From the NCBI GenBank assembly GCA_017853245.1, contig JAFMJY010000006.1, positions 1 to 45,810 on the forward strand: a stretch of 45,810 nucleotides of DNA, read 5' to 3'. A program made the translations under genes and the position numbers. Within the stretch, counting starts at the first letter, position 1. The number at the start of each line of letters is the position of its first letter. Origin of the DNA: Burkholderiales bacterium (GTDB lineage: Bacteria > Pseudomonadota > Gammaproteobacteria > Burkholderiales > Usitatibacteraceae). Positions 44,420 through 45,810 of the stretch are shown here, in pieces. The notes below the pieces were generated by a model. It saw only the letters and a list, made by a program, of their open reading frames with translations, ran no database searches and had not been told where the DNA came from.

Positions 44420-45102
44420 GCGATAGCGAAGGGAGCACGCACCGCCCCGTCCGCAGCTTCGTGCTCCGGCAGGGGCGCTTCTCGCCCGGGCAGCAGCAGG
44501 CGCGCGAGCGGCTCATGCCGCGCTTCGGCATCGATTACGCGCCTGCTCCGCTCGACTGGGCCAAGGCCTTCGGCCGCGAGGCGCCGCGCATCCTCGAGAT
44601 CGGCTTTGGCATGGGCGAGACCACGGCACGTATCGCCGAGGAGAACCCGGGCAACGACTATCTCGGCGTTGAGGTGCACGGTCCGGGCGTCGGTGCGCTA
44701 TTGAGGCGCCTGGAGGAGCGGAGCCTCACGAACGTGCGCATCGTCCAGCACGACGCTGTCGAGGTGGTGCGGGAGATGATCGCCCCGGACTCACTCACCG
44801 GCATTCACGTGTTCTTCCCCGACCCGTGGCCCAAGAAGCGCCACCACAAGCGGCGCCTGCTGCAGCCACCATTCGTGGCCCTGCTCGCCAGCCGCCTCAA
44901 GGCCGGTGGCTATCTGCACGCCGCCACGGACTGGCAGGAATACGCCGAGGAAATTTTGACCGTCGTGTCCGGCACCCAGGCCCTGCGCAATCCGCACCCC
45001 GGGTTCGCCGCGCGCCCTGCGTCTCGGCCCGAGACCAAGTTCGAGCAACGTGGCCGGCGGCTGGGCCACGGGTCGTGGGATATCATCGTCGAACGCACCT
45101 GA
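44416..45102 (+). CDS. trmB: tRNA (guanine-N7)-methyltransferase
   Basis: TrmB makes m7G46 in tRNA variable loops using S-adenosylmethionine. The 228-residue product has the SAM-binding [25 protein letters not shown] and the family hallmark [16 protein letters not shown]. The GTG at 44416 overlaps the thiG stop and leaves the normal arginine-rich N-terminal region; thiG-trmB adjacency is common in betaproteobacteria. Confidence 0.95.
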   Translation: MSDSEGSTHRPVRSFVLRQGRFSPGQQQARERLMPRFGIDYAPAPLDWAKAFGREAPRILEIGFGMGETTARIAEENPGNDYLGVEVHGPGVGALLRRLEERSLTNVRIVQHDAVEVVREMIAPDSLTGIHVFFPDPWPKKRHHKRRLLQPPFVALLASRLKAGGYLHAATDWQEYAEEILTVVSGTQALRNPHPGFAARPASRPETKFEQRGRRLGHGSWDIIVERT

Positions 45103-45127
45103 TGCTCCCGTTTAATCGAGCCCCCGC

Positions 45128-45810
45128 ATGAATCAGCGCACCCCCCATTCGATACCCGACGTGCAAGGCGCACCGGACGGCCGCCGCCTCGCCATCGACC
45201 GGGTGGGCATCAAGGGCATTCGGCACCCGATGCGGATCGCGGAGCGTGGTGGCGGCACCCAGCACACGGTGGCAACGTTCGACATGCTCGTTGGCCTGCC
45301 GCACCACTTCAAGGGCACCCACATGTCGCGCTTCGTGGAGATTCTCAACGCCCACGAGCGCGAGATCACCGTCGACTCCTTCCGTGCCATGTTGCGCGAG
45401 ACAGCCGGGCGACTGGAAGCCGAGTCGGGCCTGGTCGAGATGGCCTTCCCGTATTTCGTGCAGAAGAAGGCGCCTGTCTCCGGCGTGAAGAGCCTGCTGG
45501 ACTATGAGGTCACCTTCATCGGCGAAATCACCGCCACCGGCGAGGAACGCTTCGCGCTCAAGGTGTTGGTGCCAGTGACAAGCCTTTGCCCGTGCTCGAA
45601 GAAAATTTCCGAGTACGGCGCCCACAACCAGCGATCGCACGTCACCGTCACGGCACGGATCGCGAGCTTCGTGTGGATCGAGGAGCTCATCGACCTGGTC
45701 GAGAAGCAGGCCTCGAGCGAGCTCTACGGCCTGCTCAAGCGGCCGGATGAAAAGTACGTCACGGAATTGGCCTACGACAACCCGAAGTTCGTCGAGGACA
45801 TGGTGCGCGA
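45128..45810 (+). CDS. folE2: GTP cyclohydrolase IB (FolE2), incomplete at right edge
   Basis: FolE2 converts GTP to dihydroneopterin triphosphate for folate and related pterins, independently of the zinc-dependent FolE. About 227 residues are visible before the window ends and no stop codon is reached. Recognisable parts are [12 protein letters not shown], then [14 protein letters not shown], and the metal-site motif [20 protein letters not shown]. The first ATG after trmB, 25 bases downstream, is the start. The right part of the gene lies outside the window. Confidence 0.93.
   Translation, partial: MNQRTPHSIPDVQGAPDGRRLAIDRVGIKGIRHPMRIAERGGGTQHTVATFDMLVGLPHHFKGTHMSRFVEILNAHEREITVDSFRAMLRETAGRLEAESGLVEMAFPYFVQKKAPVSGVKSLLDYEVTFIGEITATGEERFALKVLVPVTSLCPCSKKISEYGAHNQRSHVTVTARIASFVWIEELIDLVEKQASSELYGLLKRPDEKYVTELAYDNPKFVEDMVR

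Overview
The window is a dense, high-GC stretch of bacterial chromosome, almost certainly from a betaproteobacterium. The gene orders point there: sspB-sspA-petC-petB-petA; a his-hinT-tat block joined to ibaG and the mla genes; kdsD-kdsC-lptC-lptA-lptB-rpoN-hpf-ptsN-hprK-rapZ; and the E. coli-like tRNA-Thr/Tyr/Gly/Thr cluster in front of tuf. I cannot name the genus. No stretch longer than about 200 bases lacks a gene or a tRNA. I saw no insertion sequence, integrase, CRISPR array or rRNA gene.

Layout. Positions 1-620 (minus) hold the start of tuf and four tRNA genes. Positions 630-4396 (minus) hold sspA/sspB and the cytochrome bc1 operon petABC. Positions 4576-6148 (plus) hold mscL and a DegS-like membrane-anchored protease. 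Positions 6155-19624 (minus) are one tightly packed run: mlaFEDCB (phospholipid transport), a YadGH-type ABC exporter, ibaG, hisGDCBHAFIE (nine genes covering most of histidine biosynthesis), hinT and tatABC. Positions 19809-30037 (plus) are a nine-gene type IV pilus-like locus. Position 30051-32018 (minus) is a Kef-type K+/H+ antiporter. Positions 32068-40718 (plus) carry Kdo synthesis and LPS transport genes, sigma-54, ribosome hibernation, nitrogen-PTS and RapZ genes, and mutY. SppA and a DUF4442 protein follow on the minus strand. The right end (plus) has tRNA-Gly(CCC), thiS-thiG, trmB and the start of folE2.

Most of the window is housekeeping. Much of it concerns the envelope (mla, lpt, kds, Tat, MscL, DegS-like, SppA). 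Some genes are functionally linked: the Rieske protein PetA is typically a Tat substrate, and RpoN, PtsN, HprK and RapZ form the usual sigma-54/PTS-Ntr cluster.

The one accessory system is the 10.2-kb pilus locus at 19809-30037. It lies between mlaF and the kef/kdsD genes, where E. coli has only yrbG between the divergent mla and kds-lpt operons. It encodes a lipoprotein secretin, an MshE/GspE-like ATPase, a GspF-like platform protein, a single protein that seems to combine PilM-like and PilN-like parts (a GspL-like layout), a PilO/GspM-like protein, a small periplasmic protein, a 521-residue cysteine-rich exported protein with a GspK/PilX-like N-terminus, and two prepilins. No prepilin peptidase or retraction ATPase is present. 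The first eight genes are chained by 4-11 base overlaps; the last prepilin has its own strong ribosome binding site. It resembles a reduced, rearranged MSHA-type pilus and is the best candidate for a poorly described system here.

Two absences also stand out: murA is missing between ibaG and hisG, and mlaA is missing from the mla cluster.
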